DNA of 64,000 bases from Streptomyces deccanensis (lineage in GTDB: Bacteria > Actinomycetota > Actinomycetes > Streptomycetales > Streptomycetaceae): positions 4,960,001 through 5,024,000 of the forward strand of contig NZ_CP092431.1 in assembly GCF_022385335.1 (NCBI RefSeq), given 5' to 3'. Within the stretch, counting starts at the first letter, position 1, and the number at the start of each line of letters is the position of its first letter. This document shows, piece by piece, positions 41,301 to 50,055 of the stretch. The notes under the pieces were generated by a model. It made no database searches, was not told where the DNA came from, and was given only the letters and a program-made list of their open reading frames with translations. The position numbers were made by a program, and so were the translations under genes.

Positions 41301-43736
41301 CGCCGGGCGGTACGGCAGCCCGCCCCCCAGCAGGGCGAGGGCGCGGGCGCGATGGCACCCGGACAGCAGGCTCCGGCCCAGGCCGCTGCCGCTTCCACTG
41401 CCGCCGCCGCTCAAGGCATCCCCCCGCAGGGAGGACCCGGGCAGCCGGTTCCCGTCCAGGGCGCGCCGATGGCCGCCGCGCAGCCCGTCTCCGCCCAGGG
41501 CGTCCCGGGTGGCCCGCAGGCCGTGCCCGCACAGGGGGTCCCCGGCGGACCGCAGCCAGTGCCCGGCCAGGCCGGTGGGGTGGCTCCGGGTCAGCCCGTC
41601 CCGGCGGGGATCGCGGCCGCGCAGTCCGTCGCTCCGCAAGGGGTACCGGGCGGCGCCGCTCAGGCAGCCGCCGGACAAGCCCTGCCTGGACAAGCCCTTC
41701 CCGGACAGGCCCTCCCCGGGCAGCCGGCGACCGGGCAAGCGGCCACCGGGCAGCCTCTCGCCGCACAGGCCGCTGTCGCCCAGCACGCCCCGGGGCAGCC
41801 CGCCGTCGGACAACCCGGTGCCGTGCAGGGAGTCGTCCCGCCGCAAGGGGCACCCGGTGGCCGACAGCAGGTGCCCGCGCAGGCCGGAGCCCTCGGGCAC
41901 TCCGTCCTCGTACCGGGAGCGCAGGGCGTACCGGGGCTCCAGGCCGTCCCGGGGGCGCAGGGCGCGCAGCCGGTCCCGGGCCTCGGCCAGCCCGCGCCCG
42001 CCGTAGGGATGCCCGCGGCAGGGATGCCCGGCGTCCAGCAGCCCGCCCCCGCTCAGGCCGCCGGCCCCGGCGTGGCCCAGCCGCAACAGCAGCCGCAGTC
42101 CTGGCCCGACCCCCGCCACGAGACCTCCGGCGCCGGTATCCCCGTAGCCGCTCCCCAGGCACCGCTGCCTCCACAGTCCACTCCGTCCTCGGGCACGCCG
42201 CTGCCGCCGGAGGTCGCGGTCCAGCAGCAGCCGCGCGCCGCACAGCCGTTGCCGGCCGAAGCAGCGCCGCCGGTCCAGGCCGCGGCCCAAGCCCAAGCCC
42301 AGGTTCAGGCACGGGCTCAAGCTCAGGCCGCTCAGGCGCCCCCCGCACCCGCACCCGCCCCCGCCCCCGCTCCCGTCGACCCCAACTCCACCCAGGGCCG
42401 GTCGATCAGCGTGCGGACGCTGGGCCAGGGGGTCCCCTTCTCCCGCCAAGGCGGTCCCCAGGTCCAGGTCCCTCAGGCCCAGGGGCAGGCACAGGCACAG
42501 GCGGCACAGCCCGGCGTACAGGCCGCCGCGCAGACGCAGGCGCAGCCCCAGGCCGGGTCCACGCCCGCCCCGAACCAGCCCGGCGGCTCCGGCAGGCGCC
42601 GCAAGCTGGGGACACCGCCCCAACCCACCGGTGACCGCCCCGAGACGGCCGCGCGCCCCCACCCGCAGTCCACCCCGACCAACGGCACGGGCCTTCGCCT
42701 CGGTACCGGACAGACCCCGCCCCCCGGCCAGGCCCCGGCCCAGCCGCAGACGGCCGCGCAGGTGTCGCAGCCCTCGCTCGCCGGCCAGGTCCCGCTCCCG
42801 GCGCAGCCTTCGCTCGCGGGCCAGGTCCCGCTCCCGCCGCAGCCGTCCGTCGCCGGGCAGTCCCGGCTGGCGGGCCGTACGGAGGGTGCCGGGCGGTCGT
42901 ACGCCATAGGGGCGCCCGACGAGAACGCGGACGAAGGTCCCGAACCGCTCGACGGGCCCGGCGGCGCGGTGGAGGTCCCCGATCGGCCGCATCCGCAGCC
43001 GATGGACGACGAGTTGCCGCCGGAGCCGCTCGACAACCCGCGTCGGCTGCTGGTGTGGCCCGCGCCGGACGTGACGACCCACCAGGCGCTGAGCGACCGC
43101 GGCTACCGGCCCGTCATCGTGAACTCCCGCGAGGACGTGGACGCCCAGATCGCCGCGTACCCGGCCGCTCTCTTCGTCGACCCGCTGACCGGCCCCATCA
43201 CCCGCACGGCACTGCAGTCGCTGCGCCAGGCCGCCGTGGCCGCCGAAGTCCCCGTCCTCGTCACGGCGGGCCTCGGTCAGGCGACACGTGAGGCGGCGTA
43301 CGGGGCCGACCCGGCGATCCTGTTGAAGGCGCTCGCGCCGCGCGACTCCGAGCAGCACCCGCCGCGTGTCCTGCTCATCGAGGAGCACGCGGAGATCGCG
43401 CTCGCCCTGACCGCGACGCTGGAACGCCGTGGCATGCAGGTCGCGCGGGCGGCGTCGGACGCGGACGCCGTCACCCTCGCCGCGCAGATGCGGCCCAACC
43501 TCGTGGTGATGGACCTGCTCCAGGTGCACCGCCGCCAGGCCGGGATCATCGACTGGCTACGGGCGAACGGCCAGTTGAACCGCACCCCGCTCGTCGTCTA
43601 CACCGCCGCCGTCGACCAGTCCGAACTCCCGCGCCTGGCCTCGGGAGAGACGGTCCTCTTCCTCGCGGAACGCTCGACGAGCCCCGAGGTCCAGACCCGA
43701 ATCGTGGACCTGCTGGCACGAGTAGGTACGAACTGA
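38301..43736 (+). CDS. giant PAS-PAS-pseudokinase-double-receiver protein with low-complexity linker
   Basis: A 1,811-residue cytoplasmic protein. PAS 1 is at about residues 10-110 (LAAILDALPDALVLVNANGT). PAS 2 is at about 140-250 (MILRAASEGVVGTDTDGRIV). A long E/H-rich coiled coil follows (EELERLAKEHAEELAGVREE). The helical DHp-like region lacks the phospho-His (LGTSLRGPL where SHELRTPL is expected). An ATPase-like region is degenerate but ends in GIVRAHGGVLQTVEVPG. About 1,000 residues rich in P, A, G and Q follow. Two receiver-like domains end the protein: RRLLVWPAPDVTTHQALSDR, with LFVDPLTG and a Lys in LLKALAP; and RVLLIEEHAEIALALTATLE, with VVMDLL but no conserved Lys (FLAERS). It looks like a signalling scaffold rather than an active kinase. 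The start GTG 38301 has a strong site. Confidence 0.88.
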   Translation: MSSRPSRGAARLAAILDALPDALVLVNANGTVVNANTIALEAFEAPGTALVGRGLLDLLPEFDSRLIPGSMRRPDTMDPTGRTKPTRMTARRTDGSEFPVEVTSANLENGQQAYDGYGYANDELLMLVVRDLSGTVDTEAELARSQRQTEMILRAASEGVVGTDTDGRIVLVNPAAAQILGYRASDLGGRELHTLVLHSREDGAPFPYTESPLADTLKSGRKHRVRGQVLWSKNGEKVSVDLTTAPVRDGDQLVGAVMTFTDRRPYDKLAEEKDAEAETHAEELERLAKEHAEELAGVREEHAAELAELSEQHAEELAAGDERYAALGEREKDRYEALAARHEQLLAVLGTSLRGPLDQLRSELGTLAADDAGQLWPEANQVLHHLTAGYSRITTLIDNVLGYQRIDAGEDDLVRTAVMLDAVVAAGVDGAVELVGPGRVQFAVHAPPIEAEVDQVRLATALAHLIADVAGVDATGNAPMSTGGYMDNTVVVAAAQRGEVVRIEVRGPYAGGDPVHQPIVQGIVRAHGGVLQTVEVPGMSGSAYVLEVPLGGGAGAVPAAQLPAVTDAEVDPGAMATGAPATGAEVALPEQAPAGGGRRRARRSSVDAFLDSEDAPEAREGEAPVAPTGRRRRRAEDAAGAPGAAGPGEGAGPTQGAEAEGAGGTGRRRGRAASAEQAGEGVATEGAVVTAAEHAAGAAAAATGLGGTVPPQGVPAPGGRRARREPAAQNALPPALAAGPVPVPEATDAASASAEAGGAQQPTGRRRRALGGGEERAAAPEPGARTVFALPPAEADRGPEYAEAAGLGPVPLPAAPGAPGAPMPMPLPAGTTGTAGPAQDGEGYEGEGGQGAAAAAPPGVPAVGGPVPVGGQVPGGGPVPPGGVAPVGGPVPAAGVGQQFTGVGQQLPQNGPGAPGGVAGPGAGQAADAGQMAGTGVAAGAGDAAGLGQVPGGGQVAASGPVSGAPAGGGDDGRHDAALHNPGDDHTPPQPHPVPTPTGRRRAVRQPAPQQGEGAGAMAPGQQAPAQAAAASTAAAAQGIPPQGGPGQPVPVQGAPMAAAQPVSAQGVPGGPQAVPAQGVPGGPQPVPGQAGGVAPGQPVPAGIAAAQSVAPQGVPGGAAQAAAGQALPGQALPGQALPGQPATGQAATGQPLAAQAAVAQHAPGQPAVGQPGAVQGVVPPQGAPGGRQQVPAQAGALGHSVLVPGAQGVPGLQAVPGAQGAQPVPGLGQPAPAVGMPAAGMPGVQQPAPAQAAGPGVAQPQQQPQSWPDPRHETSGAGIPVAAPQAPLPPQSTPSSGTPLPPEVAVQQQPRAAQPLPAEAAPPVQAAAQAQAQVQARAQAQAAQAPPAPAPAPAPAPVDPNSTQGRSISVRTLGQGVPFSRQGGPQVQVPQAQGQAQAQAAQPGVQAAAQTQAQPQAGSTPAPNQPGGSGRRRKLGTPPQPTGDRPETAARPHPQSTPTNGTGLRLGTGQTPPPGQAPAQPQTAAQVSQPSLAGQVPLPAQPSLAGQVPLPPQPSVAGQSRLAGRTEGAGRSYAIGAPDENADEGPEPLDGPGGAVEVPDRPHPQPMDDELPPEPLDNPRRLLVWPAPDVTTHQALSDRGYRPVIVNSREDVDAQIAAYPAALFVDPLTGPITRTALQSLRQAAVAAEVPVLVTAGLGQATREAAYGADPAILLKALAPRDSEQHPPRVLLIEEHAEIALALTATLERRGMQVARAASDADAVTLAAQMRPNLVVMDLLQVHRRQAGIIDWLRANGQLNRTPLVVYTAAVDQSELPRLASGETVLFLAERSTSPEVQTRIVDLLARVGTN

Positions 43737-43755
43737 GCTCGCTGAGCATGACGTC

Positions 43756-43785
43756 GGGGCGATGTTTCACGTGAAACATCGCCCC
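43756..43785. promoter_or_regulatory. ParB-binding parS site inside a 30-bp perfect palindrome
   Basis: TGTTTCACGTGAAACA (43763-43778) is identical to the bacterial parS consensus. It is embedded in GGGGCGA/TCGCCCC arms, giving 30 bp of unbroken dyad symmetry. ParB binding here would organise the origin region. parS clusters around oriC in Streptomyces, so the window is probably origin-proximal. The same hairpin lies between convergent genes and may also end transcription. Confidence 0.9.
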
Positions 43786-43805
43786 AACTGTCGTATGTGC
43801 GTGCC

Positions 43806-45464
<1,659 letters not shown>

Positions 45465-45522
45465 GGCGTCCTCCCGGGGCGGCTCTGCCTACGCGGTGGT
45501 AACGGTTGCGCTGATTCTGCTC

Positions 45523-45540
45523 ACATACCGATCGGTATGT
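45523..45540. promoter_or_regulatory. 18-bp palindromic operator upstream of the acyl-CoA ligase
   Basis: ACATACCGATCGGTATGT is perfectly symmetric. The ATACCGATCGGTAT core is typical of TetR-family targets in fatty-acid genes. No TetR gene is adjacent, so the regulator is elsewhere. Confidence 0.82.
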
Positions 45541-45621
45541 CACTAGGTGTCAGGATGATCGATCAGAGAGAGCCGTCCGAAGACCCGAACGCGGGAGCCA
45601 CCCGACAGGCCAACGAACGTG

Positions 45622-46263
45622 CTAGCGCACGGGTTCCAGCTCGGGGTCCTCCCGCAGCTTGCCCAGGGCGCGGGACACCGCCGACTTCACCGTGCCGACC
45701 GAGACGCCGAGCACCTCGGCCGTCTGGACCTCGCTCAGGTCCTCGTAGTACCTGAGGACGACCATGGCCCGCTGCCGCGCCGGCAGCTTCATGATCGCTC
45801 GCCACATCGCGTCGTGCAGCGCCTGCTGCTCGGCCGGGTCGGCGGCCTGGACCCCCTCGGGCTCCGGCAGCTCGTCGCACGCGAACTCGTCCACCTTGCG
45901 CTTGCGCCACTGCGACGTCCGGGTGTTCAGCAGCGCCCGGCGGACATAGCCGTCGAGGGCCCGGTGGTCCTCGATGCGCTCCCAGGCGACGTACGTCTTG
46001 GCCAGCGCGGTCTGCAGCAGGTCCTCGGCGTCGCACGGGTTCGCGGTCAGCGACCGGGCGGTCCGCAGCAGCACCGGCTGGCGGGCCTTCACGTACGCCG
46101 CGAACGACGGGTACGACAGGTCCGTCAGGCCCGACAGCGTCGGCCGGGTGGAGTGCGAACGAGCCGAGTGCGAACGGGCCGAGTGGGATCGGGCCGAGGT
46201 CGACAGGGTCCGCGACACTGGTGCAGCGGCCTGCGAAGCGCTGGTGCAGACGGGTGTGGTCAT
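45622..46263 (-). CDS. SigE-family (SigE/ECF-type) RNA polymerase sigma factor
   Basis: A 213-residue sigma factor. Region 2 reads SFAAYVKARQPVLLRTARSL with CDAEDLLQTALAKTYVAWER. Region 4 reads ALHDAMWRAIMKLPARQRAM, then VLRYYEDLSEVQTAEVLGVS with VGTVKSAVSRALGKLR. This is the actinobacterial SASP-type ECF class, often without a neighbouring anti-sigma; none is seen here. The N-terminus has a 5-residue repeat, ARSHS three times, from a 15-bp tandem repeat at about 46150-46198. This length may vary between strains. Start ATG 46263. Confidence 0.9.
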   Translation of the reverse strand: MTTPVCTSASQAAAPVSRTLSTSARSHSARSHSARSHSTRPTLSGLTDLSYPSFAAYVKARQPVLLRTARSLTANPCDAEDLLQTALAKTYVAWERIEDHRALDGYVRRALLNTRTSQWRKRKVDEFACDELPEPEGVQAADPAEQQALHDAMWRAIMKLPARQRAMVVLRYYEDLSEVQTAEVLGVSVGTVKSAVSRALGKLREDPELEPVR

Positions 46264-46490
46264 GGCTCCACGCTAGGAGCGAGCCCCGCCCGGCGGATCG
46301 GCCGCAGGTCCCGAAGGCGAATCCCCCTCAGGTTGTAGGAGTGGGGCAGACCTCACCTACTGGAGGTGGATGAACAGCCCCCAGGTACTGAGGGTGTACC
46401 CCTGAGAACCACCTGCCCACGGTGTACGGCGCCTCGTCCCAGCGGACCCCAGGGCGTCCGAGGCCCCCTCGGCCGCCCCGTCAGGACCGC

Positions 46491-47657
46491 TCACCCCGCC
46501 GTTCCCAGCACCAACCCCGAGGTGGGCACCCCCGTCCCCGCGGTGACCAGCACCCGCTCCGCGCCGGCGACCTGGTTCACGGAGGTGCCCCGCAGCTGCC
46601 GTACCGCCTCCGCGATGCCGTTCATCCCGTGCAGATACGCCTCACCGAGCTGCCCGCCATGGGTGTTGAGCGGCAGCCGCTCCTCGGCGACGAAGTCCGC
46701 CGCCTCCCCCGGCCCGCAGAACCCGAACTCCTCCAGCTGCATCAGCACGAACGGCGTGAAGTGGTCGTACAGGATGCCCACGTCGAAGTCGTCGGGGCCC
46801 AGCCCCGAGGTCCGCCGGAGCTGCCGGGCGACGACGCCCATCTCCGGCAGCCCGGTGAGATCGCTGTCGTAGAAGCCGGTCATCTGCTGCTGCGCCCGGC
46901 CCGCGCCCTGGGCGGCGGCCACGACCACGGCGGGCGGCCTCCGCAGATCCCGTGCGCGCTCCACCGAGGTGACGACGAGGGCCTGGCCGCCGTCCGTCTC
47001 CTGGCAGCAGTCCAGCAGCCGCAGCGGCTCGACGATCCAGCGCGAGGCGGCGTGCTCGTCGAGGGTGATGGGGCGGCCGTGGAAGTACGCCGCCGGGTTC
47101 GTCGCCGCGTGCTTGCGGTCGACCACGGCCACGTGTCCGAACGCCTCGGGGGTCAGCCCGTAGGCGTACAGGTAGCGCTGCGCCGCCATCGCGACCCAGG
47201 AAGCGGGCGTGAGCAGCCCGAAAGGGAGCGTCCACCCGAGCGCCACGCCCTCCGCCGACGGCTCCCGGTGCCGTACGCCCGACCCGAACCGCCGCCCGGA
47301 GCGCTCGTTGAACGCCCGGTAGCAGACCACCACCTCCGCCACGCCCGCCGCGACCGCGAGCGCCGCCTGCTGCACGGTCGCGCACGCGGCACCGCCGCCG
47401 TAGTGGACGCGGGAGAAGAAGGACAGCTCACCCATGCCGGCCGCCTGCGCGACCGTGATCTCCGGGCTCGTGTCCATCGTGAACGTCACCATGCCGTCGA
47501 CGTCCGACGGCGCCAGTCCCGCGTCGTCCAGCGCCGCGCGCACCGCCTCCACGGCGAGCCGCAGCTCGCTGCGCCCCGAGTCCTTGGAGAAGTCGGTCGC
47601 GCCGACGCCGACGATCGCGGCCCGCCCGCCGAGCCCGTCCCTGGCCCGTACGCTCAC
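46491..47657 (-). CDS. lipid-transfer protein/thiolase-like aldolase (Ltp2-like)
   Basis: A 388-residue thiolase-fold protein (AAIVGVGATDFSKDSGRSEL, YGGGAACATVQQAALAVAAG, then CCQETDGGQALVVTS and EERLPLNTHGGQLGEAYLHG). It is of the non-condensing SCP-x/Ltp class. In mycobacteria and rhodococci Ltp2 pairs with the DUF35 domain of ChsH2 to cleave the steroid side chain. Here the two upstream genes encode exactly ChsH1- and ChsH2-like partners, overlapping by 4 bp each. A retro-aldol step on a CoA thioester is likely; the true substrate is unknown. Confidence 0.88.
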   Translation of the reverse strand: MSVRARDGLGGRAAIVGVGATDFSKDSGRSELRLAVEAVRAALDDAGLAPSDVDGMVTFTMDTSPEITVAQAAGMGELSFFSRVHYGGGAACATVQQAALAVAAGVAEVVVCYRAFNERSGRRFGSGVRHREPSAEGVALGWTLPFGLLTPASWVAMAAQRYLYAYGLTPEAFGHVAVVDRKHAATNPAAYFHGRPITLDEHAASRWIVEPLRLLDCCQETDGGQALVVTSVERARDLRRPPAVVVAAAQGAGRAQQQMTGFYDSDLTGLPEMGVVARQLRRTSGLGPDDFDVGILYDHFTPFVLMQLEEFGFCGPGEAADFVAEERLPLNTHGGQLGEAYLHGMNGIAEAVRQLRGTSVNQVAGAERVLVTAGTGVPTSGLVLGTAG

Positions 47658-48049
47658 GCCGCCTCCCCCGAGGTCAGGGTCACCGTGCCGGTGACGTGCC
47701 GCCCGACGCCGTTGTCGCCGATCACCTTGACGGTGACGGTCGCGCCGTCGATCGCCTCGACCGTGCCGGTCAACACCATGGTGTCGCCGGGGTAGTTGGG
47801 CGCGCCGAGCCGGATCGCCACCTTGCGCAGCACGACGTCCGGACCGAAGTGATCGGTGACGTACCGGCCCACCAGGCCGTTCGTCGTCAGGATGTTCATG
47901 AACACGTCCGGCGACCCGCGCCGCCGCGCCAGCTCCGGATCGTGGTGCACGTCCTGGTAGTCGCGCGAGGCGATCGCGCCCGCGACGACGAGCGTGCGGG
48001 TGATCTCGATCTCCAGCGGCGGAATCACGTCCCCGGCCTCGACCTTCAC
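47654..48049 (-). CDS. MaoC-family hydratase (ChsH1-like)
   Basis: A 131-residue single hot-dog protein. The hydratase motif is in ASRDYQDVHHDPELARRRGS (D/H catalytic pair), followed by IFMN-type FMNILTTNGLVGRYV. GTG 48049 overlaps the upstream stop (GTGA), and its own stop overlaps the ltp2-like start. It hydrates enoyl-CoA as a heteromer with the N-terminal half of the ChsH2-like protein. Confidence 0.88.
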   Translation of the reverse strand: MKVEAGDVIPPLEIEITRTLVVAGAIASRDYQDVHHDPELARRRGSPDVFMNILTTNGLVGRYVTDHFGPDVVLRKVAIRLGAPNYPGDTMVLTGTVEAIDGATVTVKVIGDNGVGRHVTGTVTLTSGEAA

Positions 48050-49002
48050 GCCGACACCACCCCTTCCCGTGTCGCCCGGAACACCGGCAGCTCCAACTCC
48101 TCGTCGCAACGCGCGAATTCGAGCCGTACGGGCATCCCGATCCGCACCTTGTCGCACGGCACCCCGACGACGTTGCTGACCATCCGCACCCCCTCCACCA
48201 GCTCGATCAGCCCGACGGCGTACGGCGGATCGAAGGCCGGGAAGCGCGGATGGTGCATGACGACGTACGAGTACACGGACCCCTCGCCGCTCGCCTCGAC
48301 CGTGTCCCACGCGGCCGAACCGCACGCGTTGCAGCCCGGCAGCCAGGGGAGGCGGAGCGTGGCGCAGTCGACGCAGCGCTGGATGAGCAGCCGATGCCGT
48401 GAGATCCCCTCCCAGAAACCGGAGTTGTCGCGATTGACGACGGGACGGGGGCGGCGGGGTCGCTCCTGGGGCGGCGCGAGGGTCGTGGAAGGGGGTGGCG
48501 TGGGCGCCGGTGTTCGCGGCGCGTGGGCCGGCGCGTATTTGAGGATCCGGAAGCGATGGGTGCCCACGAGTTCGTCGCCGACCCGCACATCCATCCGGGT
48601 CGTGACGAAATACCCGCTGCCGAGCCTGGTCGTCTTCCGCTCCGACACCGACTCGATGACCGAGTCGAAGGTGATCTCGTCCCCCGGCCGCAGCGCGCGC
48701 AGGTACTCCTGCTCGCAGTCCGTGGCGACGACGGAGGTGCATCCGGCGTCGTCGAGCAGCGCGAGAAGTTCGTCGTACGCCGGAGCGCGGGTCTCGTGGC
48801 CGCTCAGTCCGCCCATCGTCCACACCTGGAGCATGGTCGGCGGCGCGACGGCGTCCGGTCCGGTGTACGCGGGGTTGGTGTCCCCCATGGCCTCGCACCA
48901 GTGCCGGATCATGGGCGCGTTGACGGGGTCCTTGCCACGGCCGCCGAGGACGGCCGGGCGCCCCTCGTAGGCCTTGAGCCGTACGGACAGGTCCTCGACC
49001 AT
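48046..49002 (-). CDS. bifunctional MaoC-N/OB-fold (DUF35) protein (ChsH2-like)
   Basis: A 318-residue protein. The N-terminal 155 residues are a FAS1-like dehydratase/MaoC half (NAPMIRHWCEAMGDTNPAYT, then PPTMLQVWTMGG). A Pro-rich linker leads to DUF35, with a zinc ribbon CVDCATLRLPWLPGCNACGS and an OB fold (EASGEGSVYSYVVMHHPRFP). The DUF35 half delivers substrate to the Ltp2-like aldolase. It is the first gene of the three-gene operon. ATG 49002 has GGAGGGGG about 11 bp upstream. Confidence 0.9.
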   Translation of the reverse strand: MVEDLSVRLKAYEGRPAVLGGRGKDPVNAPMIRHWCEAMGDTNPAYTGPDAVAPPTMLQVWTMGGLSGHETRAPAYDELLALLDDAGCTSVVATDCEQEYLRALRPGDEITFDSVIESVSERKTTRLGSGYFVTTRMDVRVGDELVGTHRFRILKYAPAHAPRTPAPTPPPSTTLAPPQERPRRPRPVVNRDNSGFWEGISRHRLLIQRCVDCATLRLPWLPGCNACGSAAWDTVEASGEGSVYSYVVMHHPRFPAFDPPYAVGLIELVEGVRMVSNVVGVPCDKVRIGMPVRLEFARCDEELELPVFRATREGVVSA

Positions 49003-49025
49003 CGTGGCGCAGCCCCCTCCGATTT

Positions 49026-49044
49026 ATCTGACTGTCCGTCAGAT
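49026..49044. promoter_or_regulatory. palindromic operator upstream of the ChsH2-like operon
   Basis: ATCTGAC-TGTCC-GTCAGAT is a perfect 7+5+7 dyad 24 bp before the first start codon. It resembles targets of TetR-type steroid and fatty-acid regulators. No regulator gene is adjacent. Confidence 0.78.
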
Positions 49045-49089
49045 TGCGGGCCTGCCACGGCTACTGTCAAGGTCGCCGCAGCCCCGCGA

Positions 49090-49189
49090 CGTCGAAGCGG
49101 CGGGCCTTCCGGCCGACCTCGGGCGAAGCGGCGGGCTGTCCAGCCGTACTCGTCGAAGCGGCGGGCCTTCCGGCCGGACTCGTCGAAGG
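49090..49189. repeat. imperfect tandem repeat of about 30 bp
   Basis: Three units begin GTCGAAGCGGCGGGC or GCGAAGCGGCGGGC (49091, 49123, 49151), with a fourth partial at 49181. Each contains a small GGCC...GGCC hairpin. It lies between divergent transcription units and the following terminator. No coding frame is supported. Confidence 0.75.
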
Positions 49190-49233
49190 GACCCTTGGCC
49201 ACCAGGGCGTGCGCGCCCGCGCACAACGGCGAA

Positions 49234-49273
49234 ACGCCTGTGCGGCGGCGCCGAAGCACCGCCGCACAGGCGT
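49234..49273 (-). terminator. terminator downstream of nepA
   Basis: ACGCCTGTGCGGCGG (49234-49248) pairs perfectly with CCGCCGCACAGGCGT (49259-49273). It lies 115 bp beyond the nepA stop on the minus strand. Confidence 0.78.
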
Positions 49274-49387
49274 GTCACACCCCACAAAACATGTCCCACA
49301 CGTCCTACGTCGTCCGAGGGCGGTGGCCTCGGGGCCGGGGCGACCTCATCCATCCACCCCCGACCCGACCGCCCGCCCTCGCCCGGC

Positions 49388-49693
49388 TCACCAGAGGTTG
49401 GTGAAGCTGACGACCGCGTTGTCCTGGTCGATGGCCGTGAAGCCGGAGCCGTTGACCTGGGCGGTGTTGTTCTGGTTCGAGGCACCCGAGCCGTTCGCCT
49501 GCTGCTGCGAGGTCGACGAGTTGCCGTTGTTGTCGTGGCCGACACCGCTGCCGACGATGTTGGCCACGCCGGCGTTCGATCCGTTGTCCGCGATGGCACC
49601 GTTGTCGGCGGTCGCGACGCCGGCGAACAGGGCGGCGGCGAGCGGGAGAGCCGAGACGGCGGCGAGAACGCGGGCGGTACGGATGCTTGCCAT
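49388..49693 (-). CDS. nepA: small secreted spore/hyphal wall protein (NepA-like)
   Basis: A 101-residue exported protein. The signal peptide reads RTARVLAAVSALPLAAALFA with cleavage near GVATADNG. The mature part is Asn/Gly/Ser/Gln-rich, with repeated NG, NN and QQQ words (GHDNNGNSSTSQQQANGSGA). It ends FTAIDQDNAVVSFTNLW. NepA of S. coelicolor is a SigN-dependent structural wall protein for spore dormancy. Composition, size and position, some 46 kb from sigN, fit it. ATG 49693 is preferred because GGAGG lies eight bases upstream; ATG 49699 is too close to it. No rodlin or chaplin domain is seen. Confidence 0.7.
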   Translation of the reverse strand: MASIRTARVLAAVSALPLAAALFAGVATADNGAIADNGSNAGVANIVGSGVGHDNNGNSSTSQQQANGSGASNQNNTAQVNGSGFTAIDQDNAVVSFTNLW

Positions 49694-49796
49694 GTGCATT
49701 TCCTCCAGGGCCTTTCACACAAGTACGGGTTGCGCCAGGGCAGTTGGCCGACCGCCTCGGTGCGTGTCTTCGGGTCTTCGACGTCGCGAATCAAGA

Positions 49797-49822
49797 GTTG
49801 CCCACCGAATCCCCGGCGAACC
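49797..49822 (-). promoter_or_regulatory. possible SigB-class promoter of nepA
   Basis: On the minus strand GGTT (49822-49819) is followed 15 bp later by GGGCAAC (49803-49797). This is near the G-x-T-T/GGGTAY consensus of SigB/F/N-type sigma factors. It would give a leader of about 95 nt. The -10 box is imperfect. The rest of 49694-50055 has no gene. Confidence 0.35.
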
Positions 49823-50055
49823 ACCCCGGAAGCTCCCATTCCCCCTGAAGCGTGATGACAAGTCGATAAACCCCCTTGGATCAAGGAACTCCCAGTTCAG
49901 GCCGGATGGACGCGACGAGGCACCACAAGATCAAGTGAGACAAGGGGTGAAGCGTTCCGGCACATTTCCGGCCAACCCGCGAACAGGCCTCCGACGACCG
50001 AAAGCGCACCCCGAACCCTCTTCCCTTTATCGAACACGCGTACGAACATAGAGGT

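Noticed and set aside
38115..43529. 1,804-codon open frame on the minus strand opposite the PAS protein
   Set aside because: High GC keeps the opposite strand open. The translation is Arg/Gly-rich without domains, while the plus frame has PAS and receiver domains and a good ribosome site.
49090..49189. CRISPR array
   Set aside because: The units are contiguous and imperfect, with no unique spacers of even length and no cas genes.
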